Below, piece after piece: positions 24,119-31,312 of a DNA stretch of 32,562 nucleotides (positions are counted from its first letter, which is position 1; the number at the start of each line of letters is the position of its first letter). Origin of the DNA: Spirochaetota bacterium (GTDB taxonomy: Bacteria; Spirochaetota; UBA4802; JAFGJZ01); the NCBI GenBank assembly GCA_023396665.1, contig JAEWVL010000071.1, positions 1 through 32,562 of the forward strand, given 5' to 3'. A program made the translations under genes and the position numbers. The notes beneath the pieces are model-generated. The model saw nothing but the letters and a program-made list of their open reading frames with translations. It was not told the DNA's origin and made no database searches.

Positions 24119-25182
24119 TGAATAAACAGGTAATAATAATTTCAACACTGACAATACTGACTGCCGCATGCGTGGCTATGGCATCAGTAGTCATTTCAAA
24201 TTCGGAAAACAAAACTAATCCCGCTCTTCCGAAAGTCGCAATTCAGGAAGTAGATTTTGATGCGGAACAGATGCAATTACTTGGAGAAATTGTTGAGGGT
24301 GAACAGCGAACAATTGCTGCCGCCTTATCCGGATCAGTTATAGCGGTATTCTCCAAATCATTTGAAGAGCTTGTGAGATTCAAAACACCTCACGAGACGG
24401 AAATCACCGCATTGTGCGCCTCGGGTAATGAGGGGATATTAATCAGTGCAGATAAAGGCGGTTCCGTGTGTGTGTGGGATCTCGCAAAGAAACGTGTTGT
24501 TATGTTGAATTCTGTTCACAAGAGCGAGATCAGTGACATTAAAATAAGCGAAGACGGAACAAAATTCGCCACAGCAAGCCGTGATCGCACTGTAATTGTC
24601 AGGGATACAAGTTCACTCGAAGCAAAATTCGTACTGAAAGGTCACAGCAGTTACGTATCGGGAATAGATTTTTCCCCTGACGGATCAAAACTGGCATCTG
24701 TAGGCCTTGATAACAAACTTGTGATTTGGAACTGCGAAAACGGATTAAAGATAAAAGAGCGCAGCAACAGTCACTATCGAGCGGTTAACAGTGTGCGTTT
24801 CAGCAAAGACGGAAAACAGCTGATTACGTCAAGCGCTGACAAGATGATCAAGGTTTGGAACGCGGAAAATCTTGAACCGATTCATTCGATTAAAGGTCAT
24901 GTGAACGAGGTTCTTGCGATATCGTATAACGTTAGTGGAACCTTGATGTTTTCTGCCGGCAGGGACGGGTTTCTGTATGTGTATGACGCCTCCAGCGGAG
25001 AGCGTATGGGGAATGTAGAGCTGAAAAACAATGTGTATTCGTCAGGTATTCTGTCTGATCCCGATTTTGATCTCGTGTATGTTGCCGACAGATCAGGCGA
25101 TATAACCTGTATCGACGCGGCCGCGATGAATGTTCGCTATACTGCCACATTGGATTCCGTTAATGCGATTAGCTTTTTATAA
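24115..25182 (+). CDS. Membrane-anchored WD40-repeat protein
   Basis: The 355 residues begin with a signal anchor (VIIISTLTILTAACVAMASVVI). A seven-bladed-looking WD40 propeller follows, exposed to the periplasm or cell surface. Blades include SADKGGSVCVWDL, TASRDRTVIVRD, LKGHSSYVSGIDFSPDGSKLA, VGLDNKLVIWN, SSADKMIKVWN and IKGHVNEVLAISYN. A cysteine in LTAACVA could be a relaxed lipobox. WD40 propellers are binding scaffolds with no catalysis of their own. They are unusual within bacterial amine catabolism operons. It overlaps the Cys-rich gene, suggesting the two proteins work together. Confidence 0.85.
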   Translation: MMNKQVIIISTLTILTAACVAMASVVISNSENKTNPALPKVAIQEVDFDAEQMQLLGEIVEGEQRTIAAALSGSVIAVFSKSFEELVRFKTPHETEITALCASGNEGILISADKGGSVCVWDLAKKRVVMLNSVHKSEISDIKISEDGTKFATASRDRTVIVRDTSSLEAKFVLKGHSSYVSGIDFSPDGSKLASVGLDNKLVIWNCENGLKIKERSNSHYRAVNSVRFSKDGKQLITSSADKMIKVWNAENLEPIHSIKGHVNEVLAISYNVSGTLMFSAGRDGFLYVYDASSGERMGNVELKNNVYSSGILSDPDFDLVYVADRSGDITCIDAAAMNVRYTATLDSVNAISFL

Positions 25183-25202
25183 TAACGGTACTGGAGCGAG
25201 TC

Positions 25203-25907
25203 ATGCTTTTAACATTTGAAAAACTGCCGTCTGAAAAACAAAATTCGATTCTTGAAGCCGCTGCAAGTGTATTCGCTGAGGAAGGCTTTCATTACGCGCG
25301 CATATCAAAAATATGCGAAAAGGCTTCGATTTCAAACGGTGCATTATATAAATATTTTACCGGTAAAGAGACTCTTTTTGTCGCTGTCATAGAATATGCG
25401 GCGGATCTTGTGAAAAAACATCTGTATCAGAAATTCTTTTCCGGGGAAAGACACCTTTTTGACTCACTCGCTCATCTTCTTGAGGAGATGGTTCTGTTCA
25501 ATAACGGAAACAATAATTACATATCGATCTATTCTGATCTCGGATCATCTTCGATGAACCGCTTTGCGCGAATCGCATCATCCAAATTCAAAAACGCAAC
25601 CAGTCAGTACACTATTCGCATGGTTGAGAGCGCAATTTCGAAGGGAGAAATACGGGCCGACATGTCGAGCGACAAAGCCGCATGCCTTATCGACAGCTAT
25701 ATCACGCTATTCTCCTTTACCCTTGTAAGTGAATACCACAGCAACCGTTTTGATTCTTTTTTTACCGGTAGTGACAACTCGCTTACAGAGCAGCAGAGAA
25801 TCAGGCTGGTCATTGATTCACTCAAAGAAGCACTGGCAAAATCTTCTTCGTGCGGAGAGCGACTGATCGCTTTCCGGGATACTAATTCATGTGAAGAGGC
25901 GATCTGA
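25203..25907 (+). CDS. TetR/AcrR-family transcriptional regulator
   Basis: This 234-residue protein has an N-terminal TetR helix-turn-helix: KQNSILEAAASVFAEEGFHYA, then ISKICEKASISNGALYKYFTGKETLF at about residues 34-59. A helical ligand-binding domain follows. TetR proteins are usually repressors released by a small ligand, probably here a pathway amine or intermediate. The most likely targets are the palindromes at 21593-21612 or 22069-22084 upstream of its own operon, so it could add substrate control to sigma-54 control. It lies inside the operon, and its stop is immediately followed by the next ATG. Confidence 0.92.
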   Translation: MLLTFEKLPSEKQNSILEAAASVFAEEGFHYARISKICEKASISNGALYKYFTGKETLFVAVIEYAADLVKKHLYQKFFSGERHLFDSLAHLLEEMVLFNNGNNNYISIYSDLGSSSMNRFARIASSKFKNATSQYTIRMVESAISKGEIRADMSSDKAACLIDSYITLFSFTLVSEYHSNRFDSFFTGSDNSLTEQQRIRLVIDSLKEALAKSSSCGERLIAFRDTNSCEEAI

Positions 25908-26651
25908 ATGAAAATACTCGAGTTCATACACGATGAAGATCATCCAGAGACAAGCAATATGGACGCATGGGTTGAATCCAGGTTTTTTCATCTTACACAA
26001 AAGATCCGCGTGTACCGGAACGGACTGTCTTTTGTCGGTGAAGATTATGACATGATAATTCTGTACGGGGGGGCCCAGCATCTGTGGGATGAGAACAGGG
26101 AGGCCTGGCTTTCTGAGGAGATAGATTTTGTCAGAGATGCGATTTTTAATAAGAGAAAAGCAGTTATCGGCTTTTGTCTGGGCAGTCAGATTATCGCTGA
26201 GGCTCTCGGAGCGAAGGTTTACAAAATGGAGAAAGGCGAAATCGGGTGGTTCGGTATTAATGTAAAACATGATCACCCCCTGGTTCGGGATCTTGGAGAT
26301 CGTTTCGAAAGTTTTTTGTGGCATACTGATCATTATGATCTTCCCGGAGGATGTGTCTCCCTGGCGTCGACCGGACTGGCAGAGCATCAGATATATGCCA
26401 GTGAAGAGTATCCGGTTTGTGCGTATCAATTTCATCCGGAATATACGAAAACAATTATACAACATTATTTTGAAACCGGTTTTGATGAATACTGGGCTAA
26501 TGAAGCGTTTAATTCAAGTAAAGACGATTTCTCCGCAGATCTTGCGATCCGCCCGCAGACCTACGGGCTGTTTTCAAGACTGATGGACAATGCAATGGAA
26601 TATTTAGCGGCTAAATACAAAATATCAAATGAAAGTGAGGTACAGTTATGA
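25908..26651 (+). CDS. Class I glutamine amidotransferase-like hydrolase
   Basis: The 247 residues have the class I amidotransferase fold with a complete Cys-His-Glu triad: Cys90 in GFCLGSQ, His176 and Glu178 in YQFHPEYT. The YGGAQHLWD segment supplies the oxyanion-loop region. Stand-alone members include GuaA-like domains and the gamma-glutamyl hydrolase PuuD. Next to a glutamine-synthetase-like ligase, a gamma-glutamyl-amide hydrolase role as in the Puu putrescine pathway is plausible but not proven. It starts immediately after the TetR stop and overlaps the ligase gene by four bases. Confidence 0.85.
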   Translation: MKILEFIHDEDHPETSNMDAWVESRFFHLTQKIRVYRNGLSFVGEDYDMIILYGGAQHLWDENREAWLSEEIDFVRDAIFNKRKAVIGFCLGSQIIAEALGAKVYKMEKGEIGWFGINVKHDHPLVRDLGDRFESFLWHTDHYDLPGGCVSLASTGLAEHQIYASEEYPVCAYQFHPEYTKTIIQHYFETGFDEYWANEAFNSSKDDFSADLAIRPQTYGLFSRLMDNAMEYLAAKYKISNESEVQL

Positions 26652-28039
26652 CATCAGCAGGTTTGTCAACGGCACCCAAAGAGGCGTTATCCGGTTACCG
26701 TAAGATGACGCAGGAAGATGTGAAAAACATAATTCGCGAGAAGGGTATCGAAATGATACGTCTGGAATATGTTGATATGAACGGAATTAACAGGGGCAAA
26801 TTATTGCCGGCCAAAATGCTTGATGAAGCTCTGGATGGCGGAATCGCCTTCGCGGCGGCAATTATGGCAATAAGCTATGATAACAATGTCGCCCAGGTAA
26901 AAGGGCTCAGTGAGTACAATTATGATGACATGAAAGTTGTCGCCGATCCCTCAACCTTTGTCGTGTTACCCTATCTGGAAAAAACAGCGCTGTTGCTCGG
27001 CGATCTGCATTATCATCACAAGCCGATGCTGCAATCGCCGCGCTGGTTTCTCAAAAAGATGATAGAGCAGTACAATGATCTTGGCGTAAATCCGATTACC
27101 GCGAGTGAACTCGAGTTCTTTCTGTTCAACAAGACCTCTGAAGGCGGATTCGTTCCCTATACAAGCAAAAATTGCAACTGCTATACCAGCAACACCCGTA
27201 TAGATCCCAAGGGATTTCTCAACAAACTGACGAGAATATTCACCGAAATGGATTTCAAGGTTCTGTACATGAACCATGAATTTTATCCGGGACAGTATGA
27301 ATATAACTGGATGCATGGTCCGGCCCTGAGAAATGCGGATGAAACTTCTATGTTCAAGGGAATATGCAAGGATGTGGCTGATATCAATGACATGCTGGCT
27401 ACGTTCATGGCCAAACCGCTCAATGGAGGCGGTGGAAGCGGATGTCACTTTCATGTATCTATGTCTGATCTCGAAAGCGGAGAGAATGTGTTTTACGATC
27501 CCGCAGACGATAACGGGATGTCCGGGATGATGAAGTACTTTGTCGGCGGTGTCCTCAAACATGCGAAATCTCTGGTCGCCTTTTTGTCCCCGACTATCAA
27601 CTGTTACCGCCGTTACCGTCCTGATTCTTTTGCACCCTATTATATCGGTTGGGGTTACGACAACCGCACAACATACATACGCATTCCCGATGAGCGGCAT
27701 GCGGCGACACGGGTCGAAGTGCGCGCGGCGAGTGCGGCGACAAATCCTTATCTGGCGCTTGGCGGAATTCTGGCCGCAGGTCTCGATGGTATTAAAAATA
27801 AAATTACACCGTCGGAAATAGTCACAACAGATCTGTATCATGACGAGGGAAAACAGCGGGAAACGGTTCCGAGAAGTCTGTTCCGGTCTCTATCTGAGCT
27901 TGAGAAGGATGAGTGGATGTGCGAAATGGCAGGACAGGATCTGATAAACAATTTCGTCGCCCTGAAAAATCTCGAAGTTGAGGGATTCAACACGAGTGTG
28001 ACAGACTGGGAATGGAATACCTATTCGTATCATGTCTGA
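26648..28039 (+). CDS. Glutamine-synthetase-family ligase (gamma-glutamylamide synthetase-like)
   Basis: The 463 residues follow the GS family layout. The N-terminal beta-grasp holds LEYVDMNGINRGKLLP. The catalytic domain has SELEFFLFN, NHEFYPGQYEYNW, GGGGSGCHFHVSMSD, the SPTINCYRRYRP loop, GWGYDNRTTYIRIP and AATNPYLALGGILAAGLDGI. The usual R-x-x-D before NPYLA reads RAASAAT, losing the Asp, and the histidine motif is CHFHVS rather than MHTHxS. These changes fit a diverged ligase that couples glutamate to an amine other than ammonia (compare GMAS for methylamine, PuuA for putrescine). It precedes the GlxBCD-type genes, as gmaS does near mgsABC. Confidence 0.88.
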   Translation: MTSAGLSTAPKEALSGYRKMTQEDVKNIIREKGIEMIRLEYVDMNGINRGKLLPAKMLDEALDGGIAFAAAIMAISYDNNVAQVKGLSEYNYDDMKVVADPSTFVVLPYLEKTALLLGDLHYHHKPMLQSPRWFLKKMIEQYNDLGVNPITASELEFFLFNKTSEGGFVPYTSKNCNCYTSNTRIDPKGFLNKLTRIFTEMDFKVLYMNHEFYPGQYEYNWMHGPALRNADETSMFKGICKDVADINDMLATFMAKPLNGGGGSGCHFHVSMSDLESGENVFYDPADDNGMSGMMKYFVGGVLKHAKSLVAFLSPTINCYRRYRPDSFAPYYIGWGYDNRTTYIRIPDERHAATRVEVRAASAATNPYLALGGILAAGLDGIKNKITPSEIVTTDLYHDEGKQRETVPRSLFRSLSELEKDEWMCEMAGQDLINNFVALKNLEVEGFNTSVTDWEWNTYSYHV

Positions 28040-28071
28040 AAAGAATTAGATCCAATGCACAGGAGGAAAAC

Positions 28072-28968
28072 ATGTGCGGTATAGCCGGTATTATTAATAA
28101 AGAGGGAATGGATGTTTCCACCAAACTGGTGGATATGCTGAAACTCATTCAGCATCGGGGTCCCGATGCGACGGGTATAGCGGTTTACGGAGCCGGTGAA
28201 TCAATTACAATGCGTGTCGCGATTACAGACAAGGACAGGCATATTGAACTGATGAACATAGTGGCCGAGTACGCGAGAATCGCCGGAGAAAGCACATCAG
28301 ACTGGAGACGCAATATTGTATTCGCTGATTTTGTTCTCGAAATGGAGCAGACCGATATCCCCCGTTTGCATGAGCGGATCAACAGTGTTGACGGCCTTTG
28401 TGTACACTACGTCGGCAGAGGGATGCGCTTATTCAAGGATGCTGGTTCGACAACAGAGCTGGTTGAAAAGCATCGTATCGGATCCATTACCGCGACTCAT
28501 GGAATGGGTCACGTGCGTATGGCAACGGAAAGCGCTGAAGACATCAACGCTGCGCATCCCTTTGTTTCTCCGTTTTATCCTGAACTGAGTGTTGTGCACA
28601 ACGGACAGTTTACAAACTATTTCAATTTGCGAAGATCGCTTGAGCGCAGAGGTGCTATCTTTAAAACACTAAACGATTCTGAAGCGGCAAGTCATCTGAT
28701 AGCCTGGGCAATGAAAGAAAACGGCGGAGATCTGAAGGCTGCTCTCCTGTACGCACTTGAGGAGATGGACGGTATTTTCTGCATCATCGCTGCGACATCA
28801 AAGCAAATGGGATTCGTGAAAGACAGAATGGGAATAAAACCCTTTCTGCTATTTGAAAAAGACAACATGACGTTTTTCGGATCGGAGCAAATCGAATTTA
28901 CCACAGTCTTTCCGGATGTATACGCCGAAGAGATGGAACCGGGAGAGGTGCGGGTATGGAATATATAG
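28072..28968 (+). CDS. glxB: Class II glutamine amidotransferase subunit, GlxB/MgsA-like
   Basis: ATG 28072 after AGGAGG gives 298 residues, starting MCGIAGI with the nucleophilic Cys2 that becomes N-terminal in Ntn amidotransferases. Further motifs are QHRGPDATGIA, GMGHVRMATES, HNGQFTNYFNLR and NDSEAASHL. An insertion of about 80 residues after TMRVAI is typical of the GlxB/MgsA type rather than of full-length GltB. In methylotrophs this is subunit A of N-methylglutamate synthase; in rhizobia it is GlxB. It presumably releases an amine or ammonia from a gamma-glutamyl amide. It overlaps the next gene by 13 bases. Confidence 0.9.
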   Translation: MCGIAGIINKEGMDVSTKLVDMLKLIQHRGPDATGIAVYGAGESITMRVAITDKDRHIELMNIVAEYARIAGESTSDWRRNIVFADFVLEMEQTDIPRLHERINSVDGLCVHYVGRGMRLFKDAGSTTELVEKHRIGSITATHGMGHVRMATESAEDINAAHPFVSPFYPELSVVHNGQFTNYFNLRRSLERRGAIFKTLNDSEAASHLIAWAMKENGGDLKAALLYALEEMDGIFCIIAATSKQMGFVKDRMGIKPFLLFEKDNMTFFGSEQIEFTTVFPDVYAEEMEPGEVRVWNI

Positions 28969-29675
28969 ATGCCGCTAACATGAAAAGCGGAGAACTTAAT
29001 CCGATCATTACTAAAATTCTGGATTGGGACTCTGAGGTGCACATCAAAAACCCTCATTCTATGCACAATATCGCGATCGGAATCAGGAAGAAGGGCCGGA
29101 TTGTCATTGATGGAAGTACGGGCTTTTATACCGGCGGTTTTCTTGAAGGAGCCACTGTTGTTGTCGAGGGAAACACCGGATGGTATGCGGGTGACAACAT
29201 GATGGATGGTGAGCTGATAATTAAAAAGAATGCGGGATGCAATGCTGGCGCCTATTTCTACGGAGGAACCATGGTTATTCGCGGAGGCACAGGGAGCCGG
29301 GTGGGATACGGCATGAAAGGTGGAACCATAATAGTGTGCGGTTCAGCCGGCAGGTGGGCCGGGCAGATGACACTGGGTGGAAAACTTGTCATTCTGGGTG
29401 ATCCCGGGAAACAGCTGGGCGAGTCGATGTACCGGGGGGCGATATTCGTGCGCGATGATGAAGTTGAATCCAGACTGGGGGGCAATGTGTTTGTTGATTC
29501 TCCGACAGCGCAGGAGATCAGCGAACTGAACGCGATGTTCACGTTGTACGATATTGATGCAGACGGTGCCCGGCTTCGTGCTGTGCGCCCCATGACAACG
29601 GGTCGGCACAATTATGTGCTGTTTAAGCCGGAACTGCGTCCTGAACTTTCAAACAGGAATGGTCTGACATTATGA
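28956..29675 (+). CDS. glxC: GltB C-terminal (GXGXG) domain subunit, GlxC/MgsB-like
   Basis: This 239-residue protein matches the right-handed beta-helix found at the C-terminus of glutamate synthase large subunit. Repeated glycine-rich coils are plain: GRIVIDGSTGFYTGGFLEGA, NTGWYAGDNMMDGELIIKKN, GGTMVIRGGTGSRVGYGMKG and GGKLVILGDPGKQLGESM. It is a structural part that links the amidotransferase and FMN subunits. Together with its two neighbours it makes a complete split glutamate-synthase-like enzyme (GlxBCD / N-methylglutamate synthase MgsABC). The start lies within the end of glxB, and the stop overlaps glxD. Confidence 0.9.
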   Translation: MEYIDAANMKSGELNPIITKILDWDSEVHIKNPHSMHNIAIGIRKKGRIVIDGSTGFYTGGFLEGATVVVEGNTGWYAGDNMMDGELIIKKNAGCNAGAYFYGGTMVIRGGTGSRVGYGMKGGTIIVCGSAGRWAGQMTLGGKLVILGDPGKQLGESMYRGAIFVRDDEVESRLGGNVFVDSPTAQEISELNAMFTLYDIDADGARLRAVRPMTTGRHNYVLFKPELRPELSNRNGLTL

Positions 29676-30976
29676 AAGATAACGAGATAAGAGAAAAAGA
29701 ATTCTCTCCGAAAGACGAGCAGCGCGGAGTTTGGAACCAGCAAACCGTTTCGGAGATAGAATACAAGGCCCGCTACGGCAAACACCGTATTCGCGGGTGC
29801 GGTGCAACGCGTTATATGCCGAATTTCGACGATCTGATGGTTCTTCCCTCACAGTTGACGCGTATGTCAATAGATACCTACCGCGAACCCTGTGAGACCA
29901 GAACCGTTCTGGGCAAGCGTTTTGCGACAAAGCCATTGGTAATTGAAACTCCGATCATGATCGCCGGTATGTCCTATGGGGCGCTCAGCAAAGAATCAAA
30001 AATTGCACTGGCGAAAGCGACAGCGTTGACAGGGACGGTAATCAGTAACGGCGAGGGCGGACTTCTGCCCGAAGAAAGAGAGCACTCCTATCGTCAGTCT
30101 GTGCAGATTCTTCCCAGCCGTTTCGGTTTCAGCCGCAGAAGCATGGATGTGGCTGACATGCTGGAATTTCTTGTCGGTATCGGGGCCAAGCCCGGACTGT
30201 CGGGGCATCTGATGGGCGAGAAAATCACAGAGGAGATTGCCGCTTTCAGGCAGTTGCCCGTGGGAATAGATCTGCACAGTCATCCCCGTCATGGTGACGC
30301 CTTCGGTGCCGATGACATGGTCGTTAAGATGGAGCAGATCCGTGAACTGACGAAGGGTGAGATTCCCATTTTCGCGAAAATCGCCGCGGGCAGAGTAAGG
30401 GACGATGTGAAGATAGCCGTGAAGGTTGGTGCTGACGGCATCATCATCGATGGCGCTCAGGGGGGGACCGGAGCGGCTCCGGTGATGGCGACCGATCATC
30501 TCGGTATTCCGGCGATGCCCGCTCTTGTGCAGGCCGTGGCGACGCTTGAAGAGATGGGACTGAAGGATGATGTCAGCATCATCATATCCGGCGGTATAAA
30601 AGACGGAGCCGACATGGCCAAAGCCCTTGCTCTCGGAGCCGACGCGGTTGCAATCGGTACCGGTGCGATGATCGCAATGGGCTGCAGAGTCTGTCTTCGC
30701 TGTCACAGCGGAAACTGTGCATTCGGCATAGGCACTCAGCGTGAGGATCTGCGCGTGAAACTCGACATAGAAGAAGCCGCACAACGTGTTGCGAACTATA
30801 TCACCGCGATGACGAACGAAGCAATACTGCTGGCCAAGGCGGCGGGAAAGACTAAACTGAAAAATCTTGAACGAGAGGATCTAAGGTCGATGACACTGGA
30901 AAGCTGCGCGATGACCGGTATACCTCTGGTCGGAAGTGATTTTGTTTTTGGAAAACGATTCGGGTTCGGAGCGTGA
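29672..30976 (+). CDS. glxD: FMN- and Fe-S-binding glutamate synthase-like subunit, GlxD/MgsC-like
   Basis: The 434-residue protein is the FMN barrel of the glutamate synthase family. Signatures are PIMIAGMSYGALSKESKIAL, VISNGEGGLLPEER, FAKIAAGRVRDDVKIAVKVGAD, IDGAQGGTGAAP, ALGADAVAIGTGAMIAMG, and a cysteine cluster CRVCLRCHSGNCAFGIGTQ that corresponds to the iron-sulfur site. In N-methylglutamate synthase this subunit joins the amine to 2-oxoglutarate and reduces the imine. A four-base ATGA-type overlap ties it to glxC. It could also be a specialised ammonia-assimilating glutamate synthase. Confidence 0.93.
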   Translation: MKDNEIREKEFSPKDEQRGVWNQQTVSEIEYKARYGKHRIRGCGATRYMPNFDDLMVLPSQLTRMSIDTYREPCETRTVLGKRFATKPLVIETPIMIAGMSYGALSKESKIALAKATALTGTVISNGEGGLLPEEREHSYRQSVQILPSRFGFSRRSMDVADMLEFLVGIGAKPGLSGHLMGEKITEEIAAFRQLPVGIDLHSHPRHGDAFGADDMVVKMEQIRELTKGEIPIFAKIAAGRVRDDVKIAVKVGADGIIIDGAQGGTGAAPVMATDHLGIPAMPALVQAVATLEEMGLKDDVSIIISGGIKDGADMAKALALGADAVAIGTGAMIAMGCRVCLRCHSGNCAFGIGTQREDLRVKLDIEEAAQRVANYITAMTNEAILLAKAAGKTKLKNLEREDLRSMTLESCAMTGIPLVGSDFVFGKRFGFGA

Positions 30977-30988
30977 GGAGGAAAGCTG

Positions 30989-31312
30989 ATGAGAATAGAA
31001 ACCCATCCGATATTGGAGAAATTTGAAAAGGGGCCGAAGGTGAGTTTTGAGTATGACGGAAGAATTCTCGAAGGATACGAGGGTGAGCCCATAGCGGTTG
31101 CCCTGCGTGCCAACGGTGTAATGACCCATCGTTATACGTCAAAGCGCCATGAGCCCAGAGGAGTTTTCTGTGCAATCGGTCGCTGTACGGACTGTGTGAT
31201 GATTGTCGATGGAAAACCCAACGTACGAACCTGTGTGACCGGTTTGAAAGCCGGCATGAAAGTGCAGACACAACATGGTGTATCAGCAAAACCGAACGGA
31301 GACGGGCTATGA
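30989..31312 (+). CDS. Small [2Fe-2S] protein, HcnA / sarcosine oxidase alpha N-terminal-like
   Basis: A 107-residue ferredoxin-like protein with four cysteines in CX4CX2CX12C spacing (FCAIGRCTDC ... VRTC), the pattern of the Fer2_4 domain found at the N-terminus of sarcosine oxidase alpha and as the separate HcnA/LhpB-type subunit. EGEPIAVALRANGV is the typical preceding segment. It probably carries electrons for the FAD protein that follows, whose gene overlaps its end by four bases. A GAGGAGG ribosome site precedes the start. Confidence 0.9.
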   Translation: MRIETHPILEKFEKGPKVSFEYDGRILEGYEGEPIAVALRANGVMTHRYTSKRHEPRGVFCAIGRCTDCVMIVDGKPNVRTCVTGLKAGMKVQTQHGVSAKPNGDGL

